A stretch of DNA of 64,000 bases from JAHDFB01 sp965658745. GTDB lineage: Bacteria; Bacteroidota; Bacteroidia; Chitinophagales; Saprospiraceae. A program made the translations under genes and the position numbers. The first letter of the stretch is position 1; every line of letters begins with the position of its first letter. This document shows, piece by piece, positions 17,026-25,180 of the stretch. Under the pieces are notes generated by a model. That model was not told where the DNA came from and did no database searches. It worked only from the letters and a program-made list of their open reading frames with translations. The stretch is taken from the NCBI GenBank assembly GCA_965658745.1, contig CBFHTK010000002.1, positions 310,001 through 374,000 on the forward strand, given 5' to 3'.

Positions 17026-20000
17026 ATGCGTATGAGAAGATTGCTATTTTTGTTCGCTTTCACATCCTTGTTGGTTTCGTGTAAGCAAGAGCAGGTTAAT
17101 TATACAACTCTATTTAGTGAAATTTCGGTGGAGGATTCTGGTTTGGATTTTTCGAATCAGATTACAGAAACTGAAAGTATAAACTTCTACAGGCATCAGT
17201 ATCTATATAATGGTGGAGGTGTAGGAATCGGAGATATTAACAATGACGGCCTAAGCGATGTCTATCTGACATCAACTCAAGGAAATGACAAATTATTTCT
17301 CAATAAAGGGAATTTAGAATTTGAGGATATTTCTTCAAAGGCAGGAATTAACAACTATGTTGGTGTTAAAACAGGAGTGAATTTCCTTGATGTCAATCAA
17401 GATGGTTGGATAGATATTTATGTTTGTCGTGCAGGTTGGTCGAAAAACCAGTCTGAAAGAAAAAACTTACTTTTCATTAACCAGAAAGACAACTCTTTTA
17501 TCGAATCGGCAGATCGATTCGGTTTAGCCGATCCAAACTGCTCGATTCAGTCAACAGCATTTGACTACGATGGAGACGGTGATTTAGATCTTTTTGTATC
17601 AAATCATCCGCAGATTTTCAATGAAAGGATGCTTGATCTACTCACAAAGACGGAGAATCCACCAGCAGAATCAACCAATCATCTATTTCGAAATGATGGA
17701 AATGATCACTTCACTGACGTAACATATGAAGCTGGTCTCGAGAGTTATACCTATGGTCTTGGAATTTTGTCCGCAGATTTCAATAATGATGGCTGGACAG
17801 ATTTATATGTGACTAGCGATTTTGCACCACGAGATCATTACTATATAAATCAAAAAAACGGCACTTTTGCAGAATCATTAGAGGAATATTTTCCCCATTG
17901 TTCGTACTTCGCAATGGGCATAGATATGGTTGATATAGATCAAGATCAGAGTCTAGATATCTTTGTTGATGAAATGCTTGCTGAAGATAATAAGCGCCAA
18001 AAGACAAATATGGCTCCTATGGATATGGAACGTTTCAATATTCTATCTGAGAATGGTATGCATTATCAATATATGAGAAATTCATTTTTTATTAACAGTG
18101 GAAATGGACATTTTTCAGATGTTGCGCCTTTTGCTGGAATAGACAAAAGTGATTGGAGTTGGAGTTGCCTCTTTGGAGACTATGATTTAGATGGAGATGA
18201 TGATTTACTAATTGCGAATGGCTGGTTGAAAGATACTCAAGATAAGGATTTCAATAAAAAATCAAATAAACTAGCTGCGCAAAGCAATAATCAACTGACC
18301 TTTAATACTGTTGCAAATTTGCTAACAACAACTAAACTTGAGAATTACGCATACGAGTACCTGGGAGATTATAAATTCAAGAAAGTTTCAAAAGATTGGG
18401 GGTTCAATTTTAAAGGATTTTCACACGGTATGGCAGCTGGAGATTTAGACAATGATGGTGATTTAGATGTTGTAGTAAATAATAATAACGACCTTGCAAG
18501 TTTGTATCGAAACAACACAAATTCAAAACGCTTTTTGAGTCTACGATTACAAGGTCCAAAGGGTAACAATCAAGGTCTGAATAGCAAAGTCTATGTTAAG
18601 TCCAATTTAAGAACTCAATTTAAGGAATATCATAATGTTCGTGGATTTCAGTCGTCTGTTGATCCAATTATGATTTTCGGATTTGACGAAAATGAGTCTG
18701 TTGAAGAAGTTAAAGTAGTGTGGTCAGATCGAAAAACTCAATATATTAAGAATCCACGATTGGGTAAACCAAATTTGATAAAATATCAACCAACGGAGAA
18801 TTGGGAAATGCAGTCAAGTAGTACTTGGTTAGAAGAGAATAATCAAGGTATAGATTTTACTCATAAAGAAACGAATTATAATGACTATGATGACCAAGTA
18901 CTTTTGCCACACAAGTTATCACAGCTTGGTCCTGCATTAGCGAAGGCTGATGTAAACAGCGATGGACTGGATGATTTTTTTATAGGAGGAGCTGCCAACC
19001 AAGCAAGTGCTATTTTTTTTCAAAAAGACGATGGTACTTTTGTGGAATCAACTCAACCAAGTATATCTGCAGACAGCAAGTATGAAGATGTAGTTGCTCA
19101 TTTTTTTGACTACAACAGGGATGGCTACATAGATATCTATGTAGGAAGTGGAAGTAGCGAGTTTATTAATGATAAAAGCAAGTTATTGGATCGACTTTAT
19201 ATCAATGACGGGAACGGCATGTTCAAGAGTAGTCAAGCTCTTCCAAATCTCAGTTTTGTAACAGGAACAGTATCTAGTGGCGACATGGACAATGATGGAG
19301 ATTTAGACTTGTTTGTTGGTTGCCGACTTTTGCCTGGTCAGTATCCGAAACCAGCAACATCTTATATTTTGGAGAACGATAAGGGCGTTTATAAGGCACT
19401 TCCGCTCGAGAACGCTGACGACTTGAATAATATTGGACTTATTAATGCTTCAGAATGGATTGACATAGACGAAGATTCTGATATGGATATCATACTTGCC
19501 GGAGAATGGACAGATTTAATGGTATTAAGAAACGATAGCGGAACTTTTAGACTTGAATATCTGCTCAAGAAACCGATGGTTGGTTGGTGGAATGTGTTGA
19601 AGGTTGCAGATTTCGACAATGACGGCAAGTTAGATATTTTTGCAGGTAATTTAGGAGAAAATTATAAATACAAAGCTTCGAATGAAGCTCCGTTTGAGGT
19701 GTATAGTGATGATTTAGATAGCAACGGTAAATATGATATAGTTTTAGGCTATAACAATGATGGTACGCTCTATCCAGTTAGAGGATTACAGTGTTCATCA
19801 GAGCAGATTCCCTCATTAAAGAAGAAGTTTCCAACCTATGATGAATTTGGTAGTTCAGACTTATACAAGGTATATGGGGAATCACTGACTGATGCACTTC
19901 ACTATAAGGCGAATTGTTTTGGTTCGGGAATCTTATGGGGACAGCAGGACAACACATTTGAATTCGAAAAATTAAGTGTGGAGGCGCAGTTGTTTCCAAT

Positions 20001-20289
20001 TCAGGATGTAATTGTTAAAGATATTGATGGAGATGAGGATTTAGATTTTGTCATTGTTGGGAATTGGCACATGGCTGAAGTTGAAACTCCAAGGGCAGAT
20101 GCAGGTATTGGATTAGTCATCATAAATGATGGTTCTAGAAAGCTGGTTCCGCAATCATACTCAAAGTCTGGACTTATGGCTAAGCACGATGCTCGAAAGG
20201 TCGTTGAAATTCAGCAAAGAAATGGTAAATCATCGTATATTATTGCCAATAATAACGCTCAACTACAGAGGTTTACTACAGTTCAATAA
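17026..20289 (+). CDS. FG-GAP/VCBS repeat lipoprotein with ASPIC/UnbV domain (CRTAC1-like)
   Basis: I chose ATG 17026 because it places the lipobox LLVSC at residue 18; an in-frame ATG at 16954 would put it too deep. The chain is a series of calcium-binding DxDxDGxxD-like repeats (for example DINNDGLSD, DYDGDGDLD, DLDNDGDLD, DMDNDGDLD) forming one or two beta-propellers. An ASPIC/UnbV domain lies at about residues 505-590 (VKVVWSDRKTQYI). Such proteins are surface lipoproteins. It is third in the run with the MbnH-like and MbnP-like genes, an arrangement I recall from other Bacteroidota; its function there is not established. Confidence 0.87.
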   Translation: MRMRRLLFLFAFTSLLVSCKQEQVNYTTLFSEISVEDSGLDFSNQITETESINFYRHQYLYNGGGVGIGDINNDGLSDVYLTSTQGNDKLFLNKGNLEFEDISSKAGINNYVGVKTGVNFLDVNQDGWIDIYVCRAGWSKNQSERKNLLFINQKDNSFIESADRFGLADPNCSIQSTAFDYDGDGDLDLFVSNHPQIFNERMLDLLTKTENPPAESTNHLFRNDGNDHFTDVTYEAGLESYTYGLGILSADFNNDGWTDLYVTSDFAPRDHYYINQKNGTFAESLEEYFPHCSYFAMGIDMVDIDQDQSLDIFVDEMLAEDNKRQKTNMAPMDMERFNILSENGMHYQYMRNSFFINSGNGHFSDVAPFAGIDKSDWSWSCLFGDYDLDGDDDLLIANGWLKDTQDKDFNKKSNKLAAQSNNQLTFNTVANLLTTTKLENYAYEYLGDYKFKKVSKDWGFNFKGFSHGMAAGDLDNDGDLDVVVNNNNDLASLYRNNTNSKRFLSLRLQGPKGNNQGLNSKVYVKSNLRTQFKEYHNVRGFQSSVDPIMIFGFDENESVEEVKVVWSDRKTQYIKNPRLGKPNLIKYQPTENWEMQSSSTWLEENNQGIDFTHKETNYNDYDDQVLLPHKLSQLGPALAKADVNSDGLDDFFIGGAANQASAIFFQKDDGTFVESTQPSISADSKYEDVVAHFFDYNRDGYIDIYVGSGSSEFINDKSKLLDRLYINDGNGMFKSSQALPNLSFVTGTVSSGDMDNDGDLDLFVGCRLLPGQYPKPATSYILENDKGVYKALPLENADDLNNIGLINASEWIDIDEDSDMDIILAGEWTDLMVLRNDSGTFRLEYLLKKPMVGWWNVLKVADFDNDGKLDIFAGNLGENYKYKASNEAPFEVYSDDLDSNGKYDIVLGYNNDGTLYPVRGLQCSSEQIPSLKKKFPTYDEFGSSDLYKVYGESLTDALHYKANCFGSGILWGQQDNTFEFEKLSVEAQLFPIQDVIVKDIDGDEDLDFVIVGNWHMAEVETPRADAGIGLVIINDGSRKLVPQSYSKSGLMAKHDARKVVEIQQRNGKSSYIIANNNAQLQRFTTVQ

Positions 20290-20346
20290 CTAGGTTGTTT
20301 AATGATGTTAAGCCACTAGAGTTTTTATAATCAAATAGTCTATCAC

Positions 20347-21228
20347 ATGATTAATCATACGAATGCAATTGTAACAGGAGCAAATAGTGGAGTTGGCTTT
20401 GAAACCAGTCGAGCTTTCGCTCAAAAGGGTATACGAGTAATCATGGCTTGCCGAAGTGAAGAAAAAGGTGAGAAAGCTCGAGCAGAGATTCTTCGTGAGT
20501 GTCCTGACGCACTTTTGGACGTGATGGAGCTGGATCTGTCAAAACTAGCGTCGATTCGAAAATTTGCAGAACAGTTTGAAGGTATTTACTCCCAGTTGGA
20601 CATATTGGTAAATAATGCTGGCGTAATGATCCCGCCTTTGACACATACAGAAGATGGATTTGAATTGCAGTTTGGAGTGAACTATTTGGGTCACTTTCTG
20701 CTTACAGGATTATTACTACCTCAACTTCAAAAATCACAATCTGCAAGAGTTGTAACGCTTTCTAGCCTTGCTCATAAGAACGGAGTAATAGATTTTGATA
20801 ATTTAAACGCCGAGAAAGATTATTCCAAAATGGGAGCTTATGGCCAAAGCAAACTTGCTTGCCTTATGTATGCTTATGAACTAGAACGACGCTTACGTAA
20901 AGATGCAAATTCGAAAAACATAATATCATTAGCTGCCCATCCTGGTGTTGCTTTAACGAATCTCTTTCATTACGGACCAAAAGTCTTGCAATGGTTATCT
21001 CCACTATTTGGATTTATGATGAACTCACAAGAGAATGCAGCGCGTCCTAGCATAGTAGCTGCATTGGGTGAAAATGTAAAGGGAGGTCAATATTATGGCC
21101 CAACCGGAAGAAGAGAAATGAAAGGCAAAGCGGGAGTAGTAGATTCATCGGAACTCTCCAAAGACACCGTTATTGCTGACAAGCTGTGGAAAGAATCACA
21201 AAAACTCGTCAAGTTTTCATACTTATAA
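20347..21228 (+). CDS. Short-chain dehydrogenase/reductase (retinol dehydrogenase-like)
   Basis: Classic SDR motifs: TGANSGVG near residue 11 for NAD(P) binding, NNAGVM near 94, SSLAH with the catalytic Ser near 138, and YGQSK with catalytic Tyr and Lys near 166-170. R in CRSEE after strand 2 suggests NADP. Length 293 and the HPGVALTNL segment are typical of the retinol dehydrogenase/oxidoreductase group. The substrate cannot be told. It converges with the pseudouridine synthase gene. Confidence 0.88.
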   Translation: MINHTNAIVTGANSGVGFETSRAFAQKGIRVIMACRSEEKGEKARAEILRECPDALLDVMELDLSKLASIRKFAEQFEGIYSQLDILVNNAGVMIPPLTHTEDGFELQFGVNYLGHFLLTGLLLPQLQKSQSARVVTLSSLAHKNGVIDFDNLNAEKDYSKMGAYGQSKLACLMYAYELERRLRKDANSKNIISLAAHPGVALTNLFHYGPKVLQWLSPLFGFMMNSQENAARPSIVAALGENVKGGQYYGPTGRREMKGKAGVVDSSELSKDTVIADKLWKESQKLVKFSYL

Positions 21229-21243
21229 GAAAATACTAGAGTC

Positions 21244-21864
21244 CTATTGCTGATGAGTATTATACGGTGCAACTTCAGCCTCCGTGAGGACTCTTACCTC
21301 CCCGCATGTCATCTCATCGAGGTGGATGTTTCCAATTCTTACTCGAACTAATCGCAATGTAGGATATCCCACAGCTGCTGTCATTTTTCGAACTTGCCTG
21401 AATTTTCCTTCAGTAATCGTTATTGAAACCCAACAAGTTGGTCCATGACGGTCATCGCGTATGCGTTTGCCTCGGGCAGGAAAGTCAGGAATTTCAGAAA
21501 GAGCAAACGCTTTGCATGGTTTAGTCAAGTATTTTTCGCCTTTGATTCCTATTAATACACCTTCGCACATGAGTTTGATCGCTTCTTCCGTGATCAAGCC
21601 ATCGACTTGTACATAGTATTCTTTTTCGACTTTTTTTGAACGAACAGCTTGACTAACCTTCCCATCTGTTGTTAGTAGAAGCAGACCTTCAGAATCTTCA
21701 TCTAATCTGCCGATTGACATGGTACCTATTGGAAAGTCATGTAAGGCTCCAAGAAGTGACTTTCGACTTGCTCTTTTACCAGAGTAGACAAACTGAGATA
21801 GATATCCAATCGGTTTATAGGTCTTGAAATGTTTGTGTTCTAATTCTCTTTCTTGATTTACCAT
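21244..21864 (-). CDS. rluE: RsuA-family 23S rRNA pseudouridine synthase (RluE-like)
   Basis: The catalytic loop GRLDEDSEGLLLLTTDG near residue 57 holds the essential Asp. KPIGYLSQF opens the domain and EGKFRQVRKM is the RsuA-family motif III. There is no S4 RNA-binding domain, as in RluE, which modifies a uridine of 23S rRNA. 206 residues is close to the RluE length. Assignment to RluE rather than another RsuA-type enzyme rests on that missing domain. Confidence 0.85.
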   Translation of the reverse strand: MVNQERELEHKHFKTYKPIGYLSQFVYSGKRASRKSLLGALHDFPIGTMSIGRLDEDSEGLLLLTTDGKVSQAVRSKKVEKEYYVQVDGLITEEAIKLMCEGVLIGIKGEKYLTKPCKAFALSEIPDFPARGKRIRDDRHGPTCWVSITITEGKFRQVRKMTAAVGYPTLRLVRVRIGNIHLDEMTCGEVRVLTEAEVAPYNTHQQ

Positions 21865-21888
21865 ATTTTTTATGCTCTGAAGGATAAA

Positions 21889-22335
21889 CTATGGTTTGAC
21901 GACTTTGTGAATCCCTTCTTGCAAAGAAATGAAGGTCTCAGTTCTAGCTACACCTTCAATCTTTTGAACTTGTTCATTCAAAACTTCCATTAAATGTAGG
22001 TTGTCTTTTGCATAAATTTTGGCAAATATCGAGTAGTTGCCAGTGGTGAAATGGGCTTCTGCAATTTGAGGTATTTCATTAAGCTCTTTAATGACCTGCT
22101 GATAGTCTTTAGCCTTTTCAAGGAATATACCCAAATAAGCAACCGTGCGATAATCTAACTTACGATAATCAAGAAGAGCAGTGTAAGCTTTTATGATTCC
22201 TTGCTTCTCAAGTTTGGTGATTCTCTGTTGCGTGGCAACATTTGATATTTTGAGGTGCTTCGATATCTCAGTGGTACTCCAACGACTATTTTCAAGTAGA
22301 AGGTTAATAATCTTAAGATCAATTGCGTCAATCAT
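21889..22335 (-). CDS. Lrp/AsnC family transcriptional regulator
   Basis: An N-terminal winged helix-turn-helix (residues 4-50, STTEISKHLKISNVATQQRI) and a C-terminal RAM/AsnC effector domain (residues 65-145). It is divergent from the asnB remnant, 134 bases apart, so it may have controlled that gene as AsnC does asnA in E. coli. A second Lrp-type gene occurs at 41187. Confidence 0.9.
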   Translation of the reverse strand: MIDAIDLKIINLLLENSRWSTTEISKHLKISNVATQQRITKLEKQGIIKAYTALLDYRKLDYRTVAYLGIFLEKAKDYQQVIKELNEIPQIAEAHFTTGNYSIFAKIYAKDNLHLMEVLNEQVQKIEGVARTETFISLQEGIHKVVKP

Positions 22336-22348
22336 TAATAAAATGAAT

Positions 22349-22375
22349 ATTTATTTGTCAATATATTAAATAAAT
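22349..22375. promoter_or_regulatory. Inverted repeat, candidate Lrp-type operator
   Basis: ATTTATT and AATAAAT flank 13 AT-rich bases just upstream of the Lrp-type gene, a place fitting autoregulation. The sequence is very AT-rich, so chance is possible. Confidence 0.3.
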
Positions 22376-22469
22376 GTAGTTTAAATCTGTTATTAATTAA
22401 GAAAATTAACTATGCGAAGCTTATAACTTAAATCTTTTAAGCGTGCGCGAAACTACAAAAAATAAAATT

Positions 22470-22767
22470 ATGTGTGGAATAATTGCCTTATTTGACCTGA
22501 AGAAGCCAGCTTAACAGCAACGATCTGACATATTGAATATGTCAAAGAAACTTAGACACAGAAGTCCGGATTGGTCGGGCATACATGTACATAGAAATGC
22601 TATTCTTGCTCACGAGCGATTGTCTATTGTAGATCCTACCTCGGGTAGACAACCTCTCTTTAGTCCTTCTGGCGATATCGTTTTAGCTGTTAATGGAGAA
22701 ATCTACAATCATCAAAATATTCGAGAGGATTTTGAACCAAGCTACTCGTTTCGAACAAAGTCCGATT
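22470..22767 (+). pseudogene. asnB: 5' remnant of asparagine synthase B, with a nonsense codon and a truncated 3' end
   Basis: Starts MCGIIALFDL, the N-terminal nucleophile Cys of class II glutamine amidotransferases, then hits an in-frame TAA after 14 codons (22512-22514). The same frame continues with KLRHRSPDW, AHERLSIVDP, GRQPLF and VNGEIYNH, all hallmarks of AsnB residues 25-80. The match stops after FRTKSD, where the DNA switches to a molybdoenzyme sequence. Only about 100 of some 550 residues remain, and the synthetase domain is absent. Confidence 0.85.
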
Positions 22768-23448
22768 ACAACAGGAGCATGGAGAGCACCTGTGACTAAT
22801 TTTTTGGCTTTTGCCGAACAGAGCTTCCTTGATGAAATAGCAGAAAGGCTCAATCAAAATCCAGTCGATTTTAGATTAACTTTATTACGGTATGCACAAT
22901 CAAAATTGGACAATGATCCTACGTTTGAACTGGATTATGAACCACTAAAAATGATCGGTGTCATAGAAGACGTGGCCTCAGCTGCATCTTTTGGTAATAG
23001 TTCGAAGAAACAAGGTCTAAGTGCCTACTATTCCCACAATTCTTATGTGGCAGAAATAGCCGAAATTGATGAAGAAGAAGCAGAAAAAATAGCGAAGATA
23101 TATTGCTCAATAGATTGTGGAATTGTAATTAATCCAGACGCTGCAAAGAATCAAGCCCAAGGTGGTGTGATAGATGGAATGGGTCACGCAATGTATAGTG
23201 AATTGACTTTAACCAACAGGGTTCCTGACCAAACCAACTTTCATCAATATCGAATGATTCGGATGCCAGAAGTACCCGAGGTTGACATACGCTTTATTAA
23301 ATCAGATAATTCACCCACAGGTTTAGGAGAACCTACTTTGCCTCCAGCTGGAGGTGCAGTTGCCAATGCCTTGTATCAATCTACAGGTAAAAGAATATAT
23401 AGTCAGCCCTTCGCTTCAAATCTGAGTTCGGATAAGGTGCTTGGTTAG
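22756..23448 (+). pseudogene. 3' remnant of a molybdopterin-binding oxidoreductase large subunit (IorB-like)
   Basis: From QSPITTGAWRAP to the stop, about 230 residues match the C-terminal end of the isoquinoline 1-oxidoreductase beta-subunit type of the xanthine oxidase family: SFLDEIAERLNQNP, SIDCGIVINPDAAKNQAQGG, IDGMGHAMYSELT and the Glu motif GLGEPTLPPAGGAVANA. The first two thirds of the protein and the small iron-sulfur subunit are missing. It is read in a different frame from the asnB fragment it is joined to. In the intact family it would use the cofactor made by the moeA/mobA pathway. Confidence 0.85.
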
Positions 23449-23482
23449 CAATCATCAATTACCACATATAGGTTGACACCTA

Positions 23483-24169
23483 TTAATGTGCATTCTTTTT
23501 CAAAAGTTGAGGATATTTCTTCTGAAATTTCTTCAAACGAGGAATTGACACTGCGCGAACATATGGTTGATTTGGATTTTTCTGTTCGTAGTCTTGATGG
23601 TACTCTTCTGCATCATAAAATGCCTCAAAGGGCACAATCTGAGTAGTAACTTTTGAAAAGACTCCTTCATCAAGTTTTTCTTTGATATACTTGTCTGCAG
23701 CTTGCTTTTCTTCATTGTTTTGATAGAATATCGCAGAACGGTACTGACGCCCTGAATCCGGCCCTTGACGATTCAAAGTTGACGGATCATGGCTTCCAAA
23801 GAATACTTCCAAAAGTGTCTCGTATGATATGAGCTCTGGATCATAATATACCTCTACGGCTTCGGCATGATTTGTTCTTCCTGCACTCACATCAGAATAA
23901 TTAGCATCAGCTGGTGAACCACCGCTATAGCCTGAAATAGCTTCTTCAACACCTATCACAGATTCGAAAACTGCCTCAACGCACCAAAAACAACCTGAAG
24001 CAAAATATGCTCGTTCATAGTTGTCTAAAGACATTTTCTTTTCCTTAGTACTTTTCAGCTCTTTGGTTGATGAAACCTCACTCATTTTTTGAGCATTACT
24101 GCACTGAGAAGAAGTAAATAGGAATATTAATACTAGTAAAGGCAAAACGGAACGTATCATAATGAACAC
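23483..24169 (-). CDS. msrA: Peptide methionine sulfoxide reductase MsrA, exported
   Basis: The active-site motif GCFWC places the catalytic Cys at residue 60. Other MsrA hallmarks are EAISGYSGG, NHAEAVEVYYDP, SRQYRSAIFY-like and EEYHQDYEQKNP. It reduces methionine-S-sulfoxide in proteins. The N-terminus has a hydrophobic signal with TSSQC (Cys23), so this is probably a periplasmic lipoprotein rather than the cytosolic form. ATG 24160, three codons in, is an equally good start. Confidence 0.93.
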   Translation of the reverse strand: MFIMIRSVLPLLVLIFLFTSSQCSNAQKMSEVSSTKELKSTKEKKMSLDNYERAYFASGCFWCVEAVFESVIGVEEAISGYSGGSPADANYSDVSAGRTNHAEAVEVYYDPELISYETLLEVFFGSHDPSTLNRQGPDSGRQYRSAIFYQNNEEKQAADKYIKEKLDEGVFSKVTTQIVPFEAFYDAEEYHQDYEQKNPNQPYVRAVSIPRLKKFQKKYPQLLKKNAH

Positions 24170-24238
24170 TTTTATACGAAGGCATAACTACGCAGATGGC
24201 ATATATGTTCTCGTCTTGAATACTATTTTGATTTCTTT

Positions 24239-24356
24239 AACGCGTAATACTCATTAAATCTTGGTTTTGAGAACTAAAAAGTCAATAAAATACAGCTGCG
24301 CTATATTTGGCAGTCGTGCTAGGTCGCAATAGATTATCTAATGAATACTGCGGGTT
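24239..24356. mobile_element. MITE-like element, short copy (118 bp)
   Basis: The ends are imperfect inverted repeats of about 21 bp (left AACGCGTAATAC, right ending ACTGCGGGTT). The interior aligns with the element at 54058-54227 along its length, including GTCAATAAAATA and TAGATTATCTAATG, but lacks about 50 central bases present there. It has no coding capacity. Confidence 0.7.
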
Positions 24357-24374
24357 TAACGAACAAAGGCTTTT

Positions 24375-24386
24375 GGGCGTAAGCCC
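24375..24386 (+). repeat. Dispersed hairpin GGGC-GTAA-GCCC (copy c)
   Basis: Perfect core preceded by GGCTTTT, 18 bases after the right end of the MITE-like element and just past the Sua5-type gene stop. Confidence 0.8.
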
Positions 24387-24392
24387 TATTGA

Positions 24393-25010
24393 CTATTCTA
24401 TTAGCTGCCCTTTTCCTTGTCTTATTAATTCAATGTCCTCTCCGGTACAATCAAGAACCGTCGTAACCGCACTTTCAGAAGGACCTTGATCAATTACCAA
24501 TTCTAGATCCTTCTCATACTTCTGTGATAAGACATATGGATCATTGTAATCCTCTTCAAGTTCACCTGTATTCAAGGAGGTCGAAATTATGGGCTCATTA
24601 AGTTCTTTCAGAATCTGCATGAGCGTATCATTATCTGGAATTCTGATACCAACTTCTTTCTTGCTGTTTTCAAAGCTTTTGGTTACAAGTTTGCTTGCTC
24701 TGAAAATGAATGTAAATGGTCCGGGAGTCAATGATTTGACAGACCGATATATGGTATTATTGTAATTTAAGGTATAGTCAGAAAGTGACTTCAAATCAGG
24801 AAAAATCAAAGACATAGAACTCTTCTTTTCAATCTTACCGGTAAGTTTTAGTATTCTTTGGATTCCTTGCTTATTACTCATTAAACAGCCCATTGAGTAG
24901 ACTGAATCTGTTGGAAAAACGAATATACCTCCGTCTTTTAGAATCTTAACTATTGACCGTAAATCCTGGAATTGAAGTGTATTGTACTCTTCTAATTTAA
25001 TATATTTCAT
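24393..25010 (-). CDS. Threonylcarbamoyl-AMP synthase (Sua5/YciO/TsaC family)
   Basis: The YrdC fold is shown by GIFVFPTDSVYSMGC near residue 30, KKSSMSLIF near 67, LTPGPFTFIF near 100 and VGIRIPDN near 125. Length 205 matches the YciO branch. TsaC/Sua5 makes the threonylcarbamoyl-AMP used for the t6A modification of tRNA; YciO proteins are close relatives of less certain role, so I leave the symbol open. Confidence 0.85.
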   Translation of the reverse strand: MKYIKLEEYNTLQFQDLRSIVKILKDGGIFVFPTDSVYSMGCLMSNKQGIQRILKLTGKIEKKSSMSLIFPDLKSLSDYTLNYNNTIYRSVKSLTPGPFTFIFRASKLVTKSFENSKKEVGIRIPDNDTLMQILKELNEPIISTSLNTGELEEDYNDPYVLSQKYEKDLELVIDQGPSESAVTTVLDCTGEDIELIRQGKGQLIE

Positions 25011-25131
25011 AGGTCTGCAATTTTGAACTAAAAAAAGATCGATTTAGCTATTCTAAATTAAACCATATTGGGTTTTTGTTATCTATATGCTAACAGGGCG
25101 AAAAATACAATAAATAGAACAATAGACGAAT

Positions 25132-25139
25132 TAGCTTTG
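25132..25139 (+). promoter_or_regulatory. Putative -7 element TAGCTTTG
   Basis: Matches TAnnTTTG, about 42 bases before the TonB receptor start. No clear TTTG at the -33 spacing. Confidence 0.4.
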
Positions 25140-25180
25140 TTACATATTTTTCGTACTGAATTACAACTCAAACTCTCTCA

